64,000 bases of DNA from NCBI RefSeq assembly GCF_000516985.1, contig NW_006917094.1, forward strand, positions 806,001 through 870,000, given 5' to 3'. Positions 1 through 12,600 of this stretch are shown in pieces; positions within the stretch are counted from its first letter, which is position 1; each line of letters begins with the position of its first letter. Both the position numbers and the translations under genes were made by a program. The notes under the pieces are model-generated. The model worked only from the letters and a program-made list of their open reading frames with translations, ran no database searches and was not told the origin of the DNA. Source of the stretch: Pestalotiopsis fici W106-1. Its lineage: Eukaryota > Ascomycota > Sordariomycetes > Amphisphaeriales > Sporocadaceae.

Positions 1-1593
1 GCGTTGTCAGGTTCTAATGAAAAGTGTTGGAGTAAACTTCCTTTGAGCAATATTTCTTTTCTTTCTTTCCTTTTTCCTGTGACAATGCCATGGGCAGGTG
101 TGCAAGTTGTTTTGTTCCGAAGAGGGAACAAAAGGGCCAGCCACGTGACGGGCTGTCTACATTCATTGTTGCCATTTTTGCTGAGGGACAATATTTACAC
201 ATCAATCTGGCGAGGTTTACTCAAAGTAGTACTCTGATATGCTTTCACGATAAATTTATACCATGCTAGAGTTAGAAACACGGTGCTCCTTGAAGGAAAA
301 AAGAAAAGTCTATGGTTACCTACAAAGTGAAAGTGGGCAAGGCGGGAGTCAGTGACTCGCAGGAGAAGCATAATCGAAACACTCTTGGAGGAGGTTGGCG
401 TTGATGCCATAAATACTCTCGTACCTAAAATCAGGTATGTAGACAAAGGGTGTAGCTCTTTGGTGGCACTCGAGGCACAGAGATGGCTGCACTTGCACAA
501 CTGTACCTGATCAATCTTGCTGTTGCTGTCATGACCATGCCATACCGTTAGTCGGCCGGAATCACAGTTGAACATCTACTGAATTCATGAAGATCATGAC
601 ACCAGATATGAGCTCAGAAGAGGGAGGCAAGCACAATTCAAGTCAATTTCTGGATAGCAAAGCCACAGCAGAAGACGCAAAAACAACAATTAAAGATACT
701 CAAGACTGGACAACTTCCGTGCCTAACTATGAAACATTCATGTCATGGCCATGTGACCTTATGATTCTGGATGTCCTGCAAGAATATTCCCGTGCAATGG
801 GCCAATGGAACTGGCAGAGGGTGAATTTTCCATTCGGCAATCATCTTTGACCTGGCGTGTTTTGCCAGACACGTGTGACGCGGTGAACGCGTCAAGTGTG
901 AAATCAGCATCAGGCTGCACCAGCTGCCTTTTGGATAATAATCAAACAAACGGACAGAGAATATCAAGAAGCTCTTTTCAGTGGGCGGCTGATTCCGTGC
1001 CCTCACACTGCTGCGTCCGCCAGCCACCTGCCCAAGCCGAAAATGCAAACGGAGACAACCTCAACTGCACAAATTTTCTCCCCCGCCATGGATAAATTCA
1101 CCTGAGCAACCCGAGCTCAGTACTCCCGTTTTCCCACAACCTGGGTGAATTCTTTAGCTTGTCCTGTCAGCTCGTGCCTTCCTGGTCGGCGACTTCAAAC
1201 ATCACAAACTTTCATCTCCAACTGCCCATCTTCGACAATTGCGTCACAACTTTCACCAGATCAAACGAGATCTTCCCTTTCCTGGAGGTTCTTGGACTAC
1301 TTTGAACGCGAAATCTTGTGCAATCGTCATCCGGCGCCGAACAAGAAAGCGCGACTATCAACCTCAACTGGTATGCCACCATCTCTATCCCCTCCTCGGG
1401 TTACCGTGATCGCCATTGAGATGGGACTCTAACTGATCTAGCAGCAGTTTGAGCATTCTCACGCGCATCTTTATTGCAAAGCAAACTACACGCTCGAGGC
1501 TGGATAGCTGCGCTCCCTACCATCCTTGCCTGTTCCAATATTCACGCCGCGTTGATTGAGAGCTGCGACTGAAGCAGTCAACTCCAATGTATC
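1..1593. other. Upstream region and long leader of the first gene; no gene supported
   Basis: The open frames here are short, overlap one another on both strands, and show no recognisable domain. The part from about 1100 onward is the likely promoter and 5' leader of the gene starting at 1594. A GTATGC donor at 1371, a CTAAC branch-like site near 1430 and a TAG acceptor at 1440-1441 suggest a 5'-UTR intron of about 71 bp. If that intron is retained, a 19-codon upstream frame (1373-1432) would be exposed. I see no RNA gene. Confidence 0.4.
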
Positions 1594-4500
1594 ATGGCTA
1601 GCATCAAAGCTTCAGAAGGAGAGAGATCTCCTTGCCCAGACAGACTACCTGACACGCCTTCTTCCAACGATACACTTGCCAGATCCAAACGCAGCATCAC
1701 TCCTCGCGGACCTCTCTTTCCCAATCTCGACGAAGCTCATCGGAGGATTACTGCTCGCGCAGGACCCCACAATCCCTTCCAGAAGCCAACTGACGAAGGC
1801 TACTCGAGTCCCGACTCAGTTTCGCAGGAGCGACTGACTGATATCGCTGCCCCTGAATTTGACAATGTCGACACGCCTCTTCAAGCCCATGGACAGGCTC
1901 CAGAAATTGTCGTGCCTCAACCTCTGCGTCTCATGGCAGGCCGATCTTTGACCAAGTGGCAGAACACTTCAAAGCTGCCAAAGAACTCTGCTGCGAACAA
2001 TGATGAACAGATTTCCACGGAGAATCCCGACAAGCGCATAGCAATCGATGATCCAGGCCGTACTGATACCACTGGCAGTACCGTCAGTCGCATTGTTGAC
2101 CAGTATGCCGCAGCTGGAGATAATTATGCTTCATCCAGTGTTGGCAGTCTGGACCTGGCCTATACTTTCGAACCGCGTGATGGAAGTCGTGATTCCAATC
2201 ATCGATCGGGACAGCAGGATGACGAGCGCCAAATGACAAGAAATGTTACGTCCCACTCCCATCGCAACTCGAGCTGCCCCCCTCGCCAGTCGTTTTCTCG
2301 CCGGGCTGCTGAGACTGATGGTGGCAGTCGGGTGACGGAAGCCCAATTGCCACGCCCAACAGAGCATGACTGGTTGCGTGGAACCAACCACTCTATGAGT
2401 CGACCCTCTGACGCTTATATGCACAGTCCTCTCCCAAGAATTCCTGTTCACAGTCCTCTCCCGCAGATACCTAGTCGCTATGCCTTGGATGACGCCGATG
2501 ACTGGCAGACCGAGGCCGAAGGTGGTGGCGACATGCCTAATCCACGAGAGCCACCTCCGAGCTTCATGGCACACCAAAGTCTCGTGCCTCTACCACTACG
2601 AACTACATCGGATCGAAATGTCCTCAAGGTTTCCACTCTCCAAACAACTACCAATCTGAGCGAGCCCGAGACATCGGCAGGATCTGGCCTTGGAGCAGTC
2701 TCGACCAGCTCAAATGGCGAACCCTTCCCGTACGACAACGAACAGTTCAGACGGATCAGACAGCTGGAGAAGGAAAGAGAGGTTAGCTGTGCTCTAGCAG
2801 AGTTGAACGAGTCCCCGACACGCACTTATGGTGTTGTCAGACGCCCGGCTGTGAGTATAGAGGAAGAAGAGTTCTCGAATCACAATCACACCACAATTGA
2901 CGAGATTGAGATGGATCTTGACGACAACTTGCGAGGCTCTCCGAGTCGTCATCGTCATTATGATGATGGAAGCTTCTTCGATCCCATCGCATTCCGGGCT
3001 CTTCATGGTGATATTCCACTCAACGAAGTAAAGGTCGTGATCAACAAGAATCCCAATAACAGTGCTAGCGAGAACAATGCTCATGGCAGCAACTTTGGTC
3101 TTTCCTTTGATAGAAACGACCAAAGGTCCAGGTTGACACGATCTCGCGACATTGATGCTGATTGGGTCACGGAAGCAACCAGCGAGGCCGACTTTGGGAT
3201 CAACACAAGCAACCGAGACTTTGCTGAGGGCATCAAGGCGACAGGGTCCAGCATCGCAGACTACTCTGATGCTGGTTGGAGTACCCCATATCCTCAGTTC
3301 AGTTCGCGAAACAGAGTTGGGCAGACGATTTCGGGTGAGCCTGAAAGCTATGAGATGCAAGATCTGAACGAAAGAAAGCAGGGTGGGGGTGGACATCTGC
3401 CCAAAGCACGCGTGCCTCGCTTTGATGGATTTGGACAGAACAACTCACGGTTCATCCCCAACTATTCATCACAGGCTGGTTCCTCGGCAGGCGGACAGAA
3501 TCCCTTTCGACGAGACTACAAGCGCGCTGACCCTGGCAGTTACTTTCAGTACAAGGGAGACCGCAATGCACCGTCCAGATTCGAGTTCCGTGACTCGGCA
3601 TCAACTTACACACCAGCCTTTGAAGCCGACCGAGCCAATAGTGGCACACAAGGAACAATCCCGTCTTCTACAATGGCCTCGATTAACACCATCGAGCTTT
3701 TGGATGACAGTGCTGGCCATTCAAGCACAGGCGGTCACGTATCGTCTCCCTACCCCAGAATGGAAGAGGGCTCCTACAGCGACCCCCACCGCCATCATCC
3801 ACGTCACATACCCATTCAAGATCCCCAACAGAACCCCTTCCGAGACGGAGCTCATGATCAGCATCAACGCAGAATGCGATCAGCCACTGAAGACTCGGAG
3901 GGTATGGGCTCTGGATCCTCGAAATTCTCATTCAAGTTCTTGGAGCTGCCCGAAGCACAAGAGCGCCAGAGAAGCCGTCGCGGCAGCAATGAAACCTGGG
4001 CAAACTCGTCAATGGCAAGGGACAACCGTTCAATCAGTATATCATCTGCCCGTCCAAGCTTGACCCCTCTGATTCGTCCAACTCCTGCATTGATAAGAGG
4101 AGAAACTCATGTCAGGAAGGGTTCACGTCTTTCGTCAACGTTCACGCCTCCGGCCTGGAACACCCGCGGTAAGCTGTACAAAGTGATTGATGATATCATG
4201 TTCCGGCAAGCTAACAGGAATAACTATTTTAGACTCGCCGGATATGAGTAACTGCACACCGCTTGATGCTTCAGCCTCGAGGCTCACGATACTGGAGGGC
4301 TCAGACGTTGAGACACCTACCGCCATTGCAACAAGACGCCGACTGAACCAAGTCCCAGGCGGTCAGAGTCGCATGCTACCACTTGACAAACGCATGCGCC
4401 CAAATCTTGTCCGCCCAAACTCGGTACTCGTACGAAGGGACATTCCTACATTCAGTGCCGCAGAGGACTATTTTGTATCTTCTCAAGGAAGACTTCGAAG

Positions 4501-4738
4501 CAAAATCTTCTTTTGCGTCGTGGTCTCTCTTAGCATTCTGCCCTTTGTCACCCTACTGGCCCTCTACGGCAAATTTGACAGCTGTCTCGCCTCTTTGACC
4601 CATGGAGAGGTCAGTCGATTCAACTACACACAGCGAAAGATTCTCAAAATTGTCTTTGCTGTCGAATGCATCATCTATGGAGCAATGGTTACTGCAATCA
4701 TTGTCTATTTCGTCACACTTGGCAAGACCCATCACTAG
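1594..4738 (+). CDS. Large serine-rich protein with two C-terminal transmembrane helices, function unknown
   Basis: Two exons, 1594-4168 and 4233-4738, joined across a 64-bp intron (donor GTAAGC, GCTAAC branch site near 4210, acceptor TTTTAG). The spliced frame closes at 1026 residues. The first 930 or so residues are polar, rich in Ser, Asn, Asp and Arg, and predicted disordered, with many SP/TP sites. A short direct repeat HSPLPxIP occurs twice in a row (about 2420-2470). The last 80 residues hold two hydrophobic helices, about residues 949-971 and 999-1021, separated by a short loop with one Cys, so the protein is probably tail-anchored as a helical hairpin with a long cytosolic N-terminus. 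The start is the first in-frame ATG after the leader. I do not recognise a family. A role in membrane tethering or polarity would be speculation. Confidence 0.8.
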
Positions 4739-6433
4739 GACTCTGCCTTGTTTGAAAGAGGAACCCTGTCCGCATCCCACGAGGAATGCTTATTGCCGAC
4801 GTGGTTCAATCTAATGAGCATCTGATTCGATGGCATTAGTGGTCATCTGTGTAAAGATGTCATCTGAAGCTCATACACTCGTTCTTTGTTTTGCTGATGA
4901 TCTAGTAACGTCGCCCTCTATCCGATTGCGACGTGTGGAAAAAGAGTTCATTCACGACTTTGGCTTCTTTTTTCTCAGGACACCACTTGGAAAGTCTTCT
5001 TGGTCATCATTGATCAACGTCATCCATACTTTCTGGTTTGCATCACCTAGATCGCCAGCGGTACCTGCATAGTCAAGTGTTTTGCGTTGTACGCCATGGT
5101 TTTTGTTACTGCTTCTTTCCCCCCTCCCTTTGGATCGAATTTAGTTCTTTCGATCAGATGGCATCACCGCTGAAGTCCAGCTGTCCATTCTTGAAAATTC
5201 CGCAGTTCTTGCTTGAGATCGAAGACAAGCATGCGATTCACAGCAGCAACCGAGTCGACTTTGCATGGAACAGACGCCAAAACATAACACCCACCCCTTT
5301 CATCAAAATACCGATTCTACGCCCTTGACGATGCTTGAGATGTCAAGAAATCAGTGCACAAGCGGGCGAAAGCCAGGGGAATTGCGACCCCGTTTTTATG
5401 TCAATAGGTCACACATACTGTCTGTACTACATGGTGCACACTACAGGCCACAGCACGATCATAGCTCTGAAAGTCCTTGTTTCAATGTTTTCGCCTCACC
5501 CGACAATTCGGAAGAGACCACACAAACACAGCAGCAATGCAGGAAGAACTAATTGCACAGAAAACCCACAAAAATAACCCTTCCAGGAAAAAAAAACAAA
5601 CGTCGACCAGCCCTATGAATTCCTCAGTCTTGTTTTTATTCCATGCACGACAAGACAAATAGCTAGACTACGTGCATCAACAAGCAATAACGCCATGTCT
5701 TCGCGGGCGACTTGTATCTTGACACATGGAGTACCGGTACTAATGCGTATGAATTGAGAGAATGGGGAGATACTTGATCGGAAAGGGCAAGGGAAGACGT
5801 CAGAAAATGGATAATCTTGTACATAGATAATACAAGACATGCCAAATACCATGATCATGATGAATAGTGACTCAATGCTTTGACTGACTTGCTGTAGGAC
5901 TGTGAGCCGGAGGGCTCCAGGTGGCCAAGTATTACTTGAACACAACCCTCACGATTACGACTCAATGTGTAGTCAATTATTGGATGTCAAAACTGTGTGG
6001 AATTTCTAATTCGAATCCCAACTTCTGAGCCATTATGCCATGGCGCCACCGTGGATGGGGATCGGCCGCAAGCAACTAAAAAGTAACAAAAAAAAAAAAA
6101 ACGAAAATACCTGTAGCACCTCTTGTTTTCCCCCTTCTCTAAATCATGGAAAGAACAAAAATAATGACAAGTCCACAGTCTTGGCCCAGCGAAAATAACT
6201 ACCGAATCGTGGAAAGAAAACCTACAGGTGACCCAACTCGTCAAGCATGAGCAAGCCAGCTCCAGGGTTCGTTTTGATTTCGACTTTAAACAGAATTCCC
6301 CCAACGCCAACAATATGCTTTGTCCCTTCTGCTAGTCGCTTCAATTGCTTTGGGTAAACAAATATGCTTTTTTCTTCTTCTTCTGCCTCCTCTTTCGAGC
6401 TCTCGTTCCGTCGGGAAATCCTTGCAAGACACT
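4739..6433. other. Convergent intergenic region, no gene supported
   Basis: This lies between the 3' ends of the membrane protein gene (+) and CAC2 (-). Frames are all under about 120 codons, overlap on both strands and look like chance. Short A-runs near 5587-5596 and 6090-6102 and T-rich stretches fit 3' untranslated sequence. No tRNA-like B-box structure was seen. Confidence 0.4.
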
Positions 6434-8753
6434 CTACGGCTTGGGCTCGCTTATCAAAGTTGGCGCAATGCGTCGCTTCTTGGGTTGGGCGTTGGTCGTG
6501 GCCTCGTCCTTTTCACTTTCGCTAGCATCCCGCTTCACGCCTGCAGTCACCGTGTTGCCACTTCTCGGTGTCTCGGGTGGTGTGGTGATGGGTACTCCCG
6601 TAACCTTGGCCGAATTGGTAGCAGCAATGCTGGGCACTGTACCACCTATCAAGGGAGGATTTGTCATGACGGCAGTTGATGACTGAGTCGCCACGGAAGA
6701 AGTGCTGTTGGATCGCGCGGGCGATGAAGGTCTCAGGCTGACAAATGAGGCAGAAGTCGTGGAGGGTGGGCTTGGCGCGGTGAAGGAGCTGGCCGAATTG
6801 CGATGCTGGTGTTGTGATGGGCCGCGGAAAGGAGATGGCGGCGCATAAGATGTGGGTGTTGGCGTAGGCGTCGCCTGGTTGGAAGAAGTGCCGGTCCCTG
6901 CAGAGGTAGGAGGAGCCTTGACTGTTGATAATTCACCAGTGTAAATCGTGCCCAGCTCGCCCGGACTGAATGAAATAGTCGAACAGAAGCCATCAAATGA
7001 AGAGATTAGTAGCGTTAGACCATCATTAGACCTATGCGCATTAGCGGTACATTCATAAATTTTGTCATGCACACAAAACTTACCATGCCAAGTCAGTAAA
7101 TGTAGTAAGATGCAAGTTACTGACAACGCAGATGGGCGTCATCTGTTGGGTATCATAGAGAAGGACGGTGTCCTGGGTTGCGACAGCATAAAGCATACGG
7201 TATGGCAAGGCAAATGTCGGCTTTGGTCCAGCTGTCGAAGCTCCTGTCTCAAGATTCAATGATTTGGATGAGGCGTTGGATTTTTCAGTCTCGGCATTTG
7301 CAGAGGATGGGGGCGGAGGAGGGTCCATCGAAGGTGCTGGCGAAGGTTTCGAGATGGGTTCCGGGAGTGCCGGAATAGGATCCTCCGGGGAAGAAGTGTC
7401 AATCGTAATGTGTTTTGTGACGGGTGGTGATTGTCGCAATGTGTATATGATAGGAGAGCACTTGATCGCGATAGATGGTTTCTTGTGCCCTGGCAGATGG
7501 GCAATTGGGGGTTTGTTGATGCCTCCCCGGGTATAGATGTAGACGGTATTGATCACCTCGTACAAATTCCGCGAGCCATCGCCAGGGTGCTGAACTTGGT
7601 ATTGGCCAGCTGGAGTCATCAGCAGACTGCCATCTGGGGTAAATGTAAGCCGCCGGAAGAACGAAGTCAAGGTCTCGTTTGCGTAGAGATTTGCGTTCCG
7701 AACGCCCATATTGGGTTTAGGTGAGGGCTCCATGGGCATGACGGCTGGCAAGGGCAGAGAAGGTGCTGGCGATACAGATCTGCGAGACGAAAACGAAGAT
7801 CGTCTACTATGGCTAACAACGCTCGGTGGGTTCATTGGCAGCGGCACTGAAGTGGGCGTGCCGGGAGCAGATGGCACGGGCGATCCAACTGCGGCACTTG
7901 AAGAGTCAGTGGCAGCAAGAAGTGAGCGAGTCCCCAGGTCAGGAGGCGCTGGACTGCTGGATGAGATTCGACGGGCAGGTAGGTCCATTTTTGCATGGCT
8001 CGCAAGAAGTGTGTACTGCCCGTCTTTCGTCTTCAACGAGTAGATGTGAACGGACCGATCTGAAGACTGTGTAGCGATGTATTCGTTGAGGGGATCCCAT
8101 GCGACGCCTTGGACATAGTGACTGTGCTCGGCTATTTGGCGCACCAGAGAACCCGTTCCTGCATTATAGATTCGGGCGACATTGTCCATGCTGCCAATGA
8201 TAAAGTGTTGAGCATCTGGAGACCAAGCAAGGTCGTAGATTTCGGCACCACTTGACCGACACATGTGTTTCGTACGCCAGGTTTCCTTGTCATCTAGATC
8301 TTCATTGCCAAGCACTGTATGATTGCCGTCGGCTGGGACCCAGAGAATCACATTGCCGTCATCACCAGCAGATGCAAGAAGCTCGCCTAAAGGTTGTGAT
8401 TGTTTAGCTTCCACTTCTGTTTTCATCATGCACAAAAAGAGACTGCAAGAGGAAAGTACCAAGCATACCTTTGGGGGCCCATCTGACGACGTTGACAGCT
8501 TGGGAGTGTTTAGTCAGGGTGGAAAGATACTCGACCTTGCGGTCTTCCCCTTCACCCTCTATCCTCCATATCTAATTTTTGGTCAGCTTGGCCAAGCTTG
8601 TTTAAAAGGACAGATATTTGGGGGATGTCGTACTCGAACATTGTTGTCTCCACCACCTGTTGCGAGTCGTCCTTTGCCGTTCGGTTCGAAATGTGCAGAG
8701 TAGACGGGACTGGTCGAATCGTGCCAATTGATGATCAAGGGTGTGCTCTTCAT
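6434..8753 (-). CDS. CAC2: Chromatin assembly factor 1 subunit B (p60/Cac2), WD40 protein
   Basis: Middle subunit of CAF-1, which deposits H3-H4 on newly replicated DNA with the p150 and p48 subunits in the nucleus. Four exons on the minus strand: 8634-8753, 8469-8571, 7084-8386 and 6434-7031. Introns have GTACGA, GTATGC and GTAAGT donors, and the spliced frame closes at 707 residues. The N-terminus (MKSTPLIINWHD, then HFEP, RLATGGGDNNVRIW) is the conserved first WD blade of this family; further blades follow (HSQAVNVVRW, LASAGDDGNVILW, EIYDLAWSPD, YVQGVAWDP, FFRRLTFTPDGSLL, WSNDGLTLLISSFDGFCS). A Ser/Pro-rich insert lies between blades, and the C-terminal tail is low-complexity with a basic KKRR stretch, a probable nuclear signal. 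The length is normal for filamentous fungi. Exon 4 restores the WSNDG blade motif across the splice, which supports the model. Confidence 0.95.
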
Positions 8754-9621
8754 CTTGACGGCTGTGCTCGGAACATGAGCATATCAAAGTAGGCCCAGAA
8801 ATTTGGCTCGATGGAGATTTGGGAATTGTATCAAACGACGGGCAACCAATGCAGTCAAGGCTGCTCGTGTCGAGTTGTGTCGGAAGGCTCGCCAAGGAGA
8901 GCCTTGAGGAGCGTGGGAGCTACGATGCTTTGGGAGATGTTTCTCGTCGTCGGCGATGCTTCTTCCTAGGCAGTCATTGACAGCGTCCTATGTGTGTGTG
9001 GTGCCCGCCGTGAGTTCCAGCCTGAGGGGTTCGAATCAATTGCAACAATCCTCGAGAATTCCTTCAGGCTGGGAGGGTTATTGTTCGGCGGATTTTAAGG
9101 TTGACGGATGGCTCAACGACTACTGGTGGTGGGGAAGCTCAAGATATGCAAGCTCGATTATTACAAAGTATGGGAGGCAAGCTGCCTGCTTTTGTGAGCC
9201 GTCGCTTTTCGTTGGATTCGGTTCTGACGGATGATTCACTCGTGTGTGCTGTTCAAGTCGAGAAGGAGAAAGGGAATCGGTAATCTGTAATGTACGACTT
9301 GGCAATAAAGTCTTGGGGGTGAGTTTTGTATCGGCAGGTTTGAGTAGAGTGACAAGGAGGATTATTGTGGATGCTTTGGCCGTCCATCCGTCAGCCAGCA
9401 GTAGCAGCATCAGCTATCAATACCAACAACGTGTGTCTCTGTCACTCAGTAATGATCGGTCCATTAAATTGAAATCCAGGTGCACACGCAATTTGATTCG
9501 CCAGTTTAGTCAGTCGGGTCGTGGATGGGCGCGTTTGACGTGTCGGGCCAATCGCGTGCCACGGCCCCGCGAAAGCCGCAAGTGGTGAGTGGAGCTCTGG
9601 TTTTGGTTATGCTCGCCAGCC

Positions 9622-9654
<33 letters not shown>

Positions 9655-12600
9655 CTGCCCAAATGTGCTGTGCTCCAGGGCTGTCTGTACTGACCGAGTG
9701 TCCAACTGCCTTTTTGCACATGCTGAATCCTCTTCCATCCAGGGTGCGTAGGTCAAGAGGCTCTGTCTTCACTCGCAGGTATTGTGAAATGCATCAATCA
9801 TGGCCAAACCTAGTCAGAAACACGGGCTAGTTACATGTTTCAAAGGATTCAACAAATTGACAAATGTTACTGGCCAATTCGCAGCTACAAATCAGGATCT
9901 TGCTCAGTTTACATACCGGTCACCGAAGTGGATCAAACGATATCTATGCCATTTGAGGCACGGCTGGCTACAACTTGCTCTCATCTACTGTGTACTTTTT
10001 GCTCCTGTGGCTTTTCTAACGCTATGAAAGGGTTTTCTTCTTATTCCTCCTGTCTCTCTCCCCTTTCCCCCCCGGGTCGCAATTGAAGGACATGGACCCG
10101 TTTGTTGGACAGAAAAACAGTATCGAGTCTATAGGATTGCGCCAAGCCAGCTTCTGTGACGTGCCCCTTGGGCAAGATCAGATACGAGCTCAGCACCTTG
10201 TAATTTGCATCTCAAGAGCTCGACGGGTGAAAAGAGGGCGATGCAAGAAGGTATTCGCTCAGTGCAGTTTGTTGTACGTGTGAAACAAGCGTTGAAAGTT
10301 CATTAAATGAACATCATATCGGCTTCAAATCATATGCAATGTACATGAGATTTGACAATGTGCCTGCATCGCCTTTCTTCGAGGAGGTGATGGGAAAACA
10401 TACACTGCTTTGACTGGGTGCCGTAGGGGTAGGGTGCCCAATATGCGTCTCACGGTAAATTCACTCTGTCATCTCCCATGATGCCTAGTTACTGGTTATA
10501 CTTCGAATGTGGTCCTCTATGCTGGAAATGCATCTGATTGGCTTCATCCTCTATAGCACGGGATCTCATGAAAAGCGCACACTCTATAATATCTAGGTTA
10601 GTGCATTATTTGCTACGCTGCAGGTCTCGCAAGTGCCCTGTTGAGTCAGATAGTAGACACCAAACGGACTCCGGGTGACTGATGAGCCCGTCAGGTCAGA
10701 TCGGCTAACAAATCGCCCGAATCTGCAATTGGAAGGGGGGGTATTCTTTCAGCCCCTTCGATGCCATGCAGACAGATGTGCATGGAAGAGGGGGGATTCT
10801 CTGCTCTTGCGTCGGGAAGCGGTGTGACTGAGCTGACGAGACTCCCGAACCTAGCACCATTACTGTATCCATAAGGCCTGGACTCGCTCCGTATCGTATA
10901 TCCCGCTGCAACACTATATCCTACCTAGGTATGCCATGTACCCAATGTATGTTGGTAACGTAGGCAACCTTGAAGCAATGATTTGTTACCCTTGAGCTGA
11001 AACTCGTCAACCCGGGTAATGGGGTTTGGGGGCACTTATCTTTGCAAGCATCCATGCATGCCTCTTGGAACTCGCTTGGGTAGCGCCCATTTTCAGGATA
11101 CCAGGAGTAGTGAAGCAGATATATTTCCCCTAGTCCAACCTCTGCTACCGAGCGCGTCAAGAGAAATGGTCTCGGGTAAAGAAAAAACTATTGTCCGTGA
11201 TATCATATAGGTGAGCAGCAAGACAAGTATACCTCTATACTATAGAACTCGCATTGAACAGATTCGACCTTCTTTCACTTCTTGCTTGCTTACTTACCTA
11301 TCTCTGATGATTAGGTGGTGTAAAGGTAGGAGGCGGGTGTATTCATTCATATCTCTCTCATGAACTGTCCTGTAAAGGCCAATTTCGCAACGGTTTTGGT
11401 GGTGGGGTCCTATGGCGCCCCCCAATTCATCACTGGCCTTTTACCCCGGACAGGAGTCACTGATGCCAAGACAGATCGCTGAAAAGATCCAATCAAGACT
11501 TACTGGAAAGGACCCTGCAGCCAGACTAACCTTCCGTTATTGAGAGGCAGATAATGTCACCGCGTGTGTGCGTGCTGACGCTGCAGCCCAGAGTTTGTCG
11601 TTGCATCTGTAGGTTAGCATACTCCCTGCGAATAGCATCAATGACTCTAATCCTGACCCTGGGACACCATGTGACAGACAAAAGTTACTCCTGTCGCACA
11701 CGGAGCAATCTGTCGTCGCCGTTAGAGACACAACCATATGTTGTGAATCATGGACAGACTCGGCGTGGTTGAACAGCATTCTAGTCGCCCTTACATGGTC
11801 AGACAGATGGACACCTTGCCCAGCCAAGCTTGTAAAGTTTGAGACAAATGTCCAAATACCAAATCTACACAAGACTATGGGTAGATTGCACGAAACGAGT
11901 ATCAGTCGTACCGGCGGAACCGTATTTGATCGGGAGGCTAGCGAGAGGAAAGCATCATATCATGTTGTAAGTTGGGCAACCAGGAGGTGAGTTGAGAGGC
12001 AGACTTGTGCGGCTACTACGACGAAAGTGTAGCATGGCTTCGGCATAGTTGTACCGGAGAGGAGTCACTTGATGCCCTCTTGCGCATCATACCCATCCCA
12101 CCTCCTGCTGTCATCAGCATCACGACCGCCCCCAAAGTTGCACTACATATCGTTTTATGTGCGGAATATGCGCTACGGTACTATACTGTACATATGTGTG
12201 TATATATGTGGTGGGCACATGAGACGGATGGATTGGTTGAGAGGGCCAGACAGGCACGAATAAGCATAGCTATGTCTTTTGAAAGACTACAATGCTCCAT
12301 GCGAAGTGACCATGCCCAGGAGCATATGGCATGCATCAATCATACATGCTATACATTGTGTTGCGGGGCAAGGGCGGCAGGTAGAGAGATCCATGCGCAA
12401 AAGACCCGAATTGTCAAGATGACCACTGTTATTCATCCGTCCGTCCATCTATGTTACTCACTATACTTATTAACCTACTCAACCTCAACCACCAATGTTA
12501 TGCTATGCTGTAAGGTACTTTGCGACTTGATGACAAACCAAGAGTGGGTTTGTCATGTAGGAACCAGTTTTCCACGTTCGGGTTTGGCGCAGACCATGCG

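Noticed and set aside
9020..9045. GGTTCGAATC string resembling a tRNA B box
   Set aside because: The flanking bases do not pair into a T-stem and no A box or acceptor stem is found upstream or downstream.
9622..9648. Poly(A) tract as the tail of a retrotransposon or processed gene
   Set aside because: No coding relic, target-site duplication or LINE-like sequence was visible beside it; kept only as a homopolymer.
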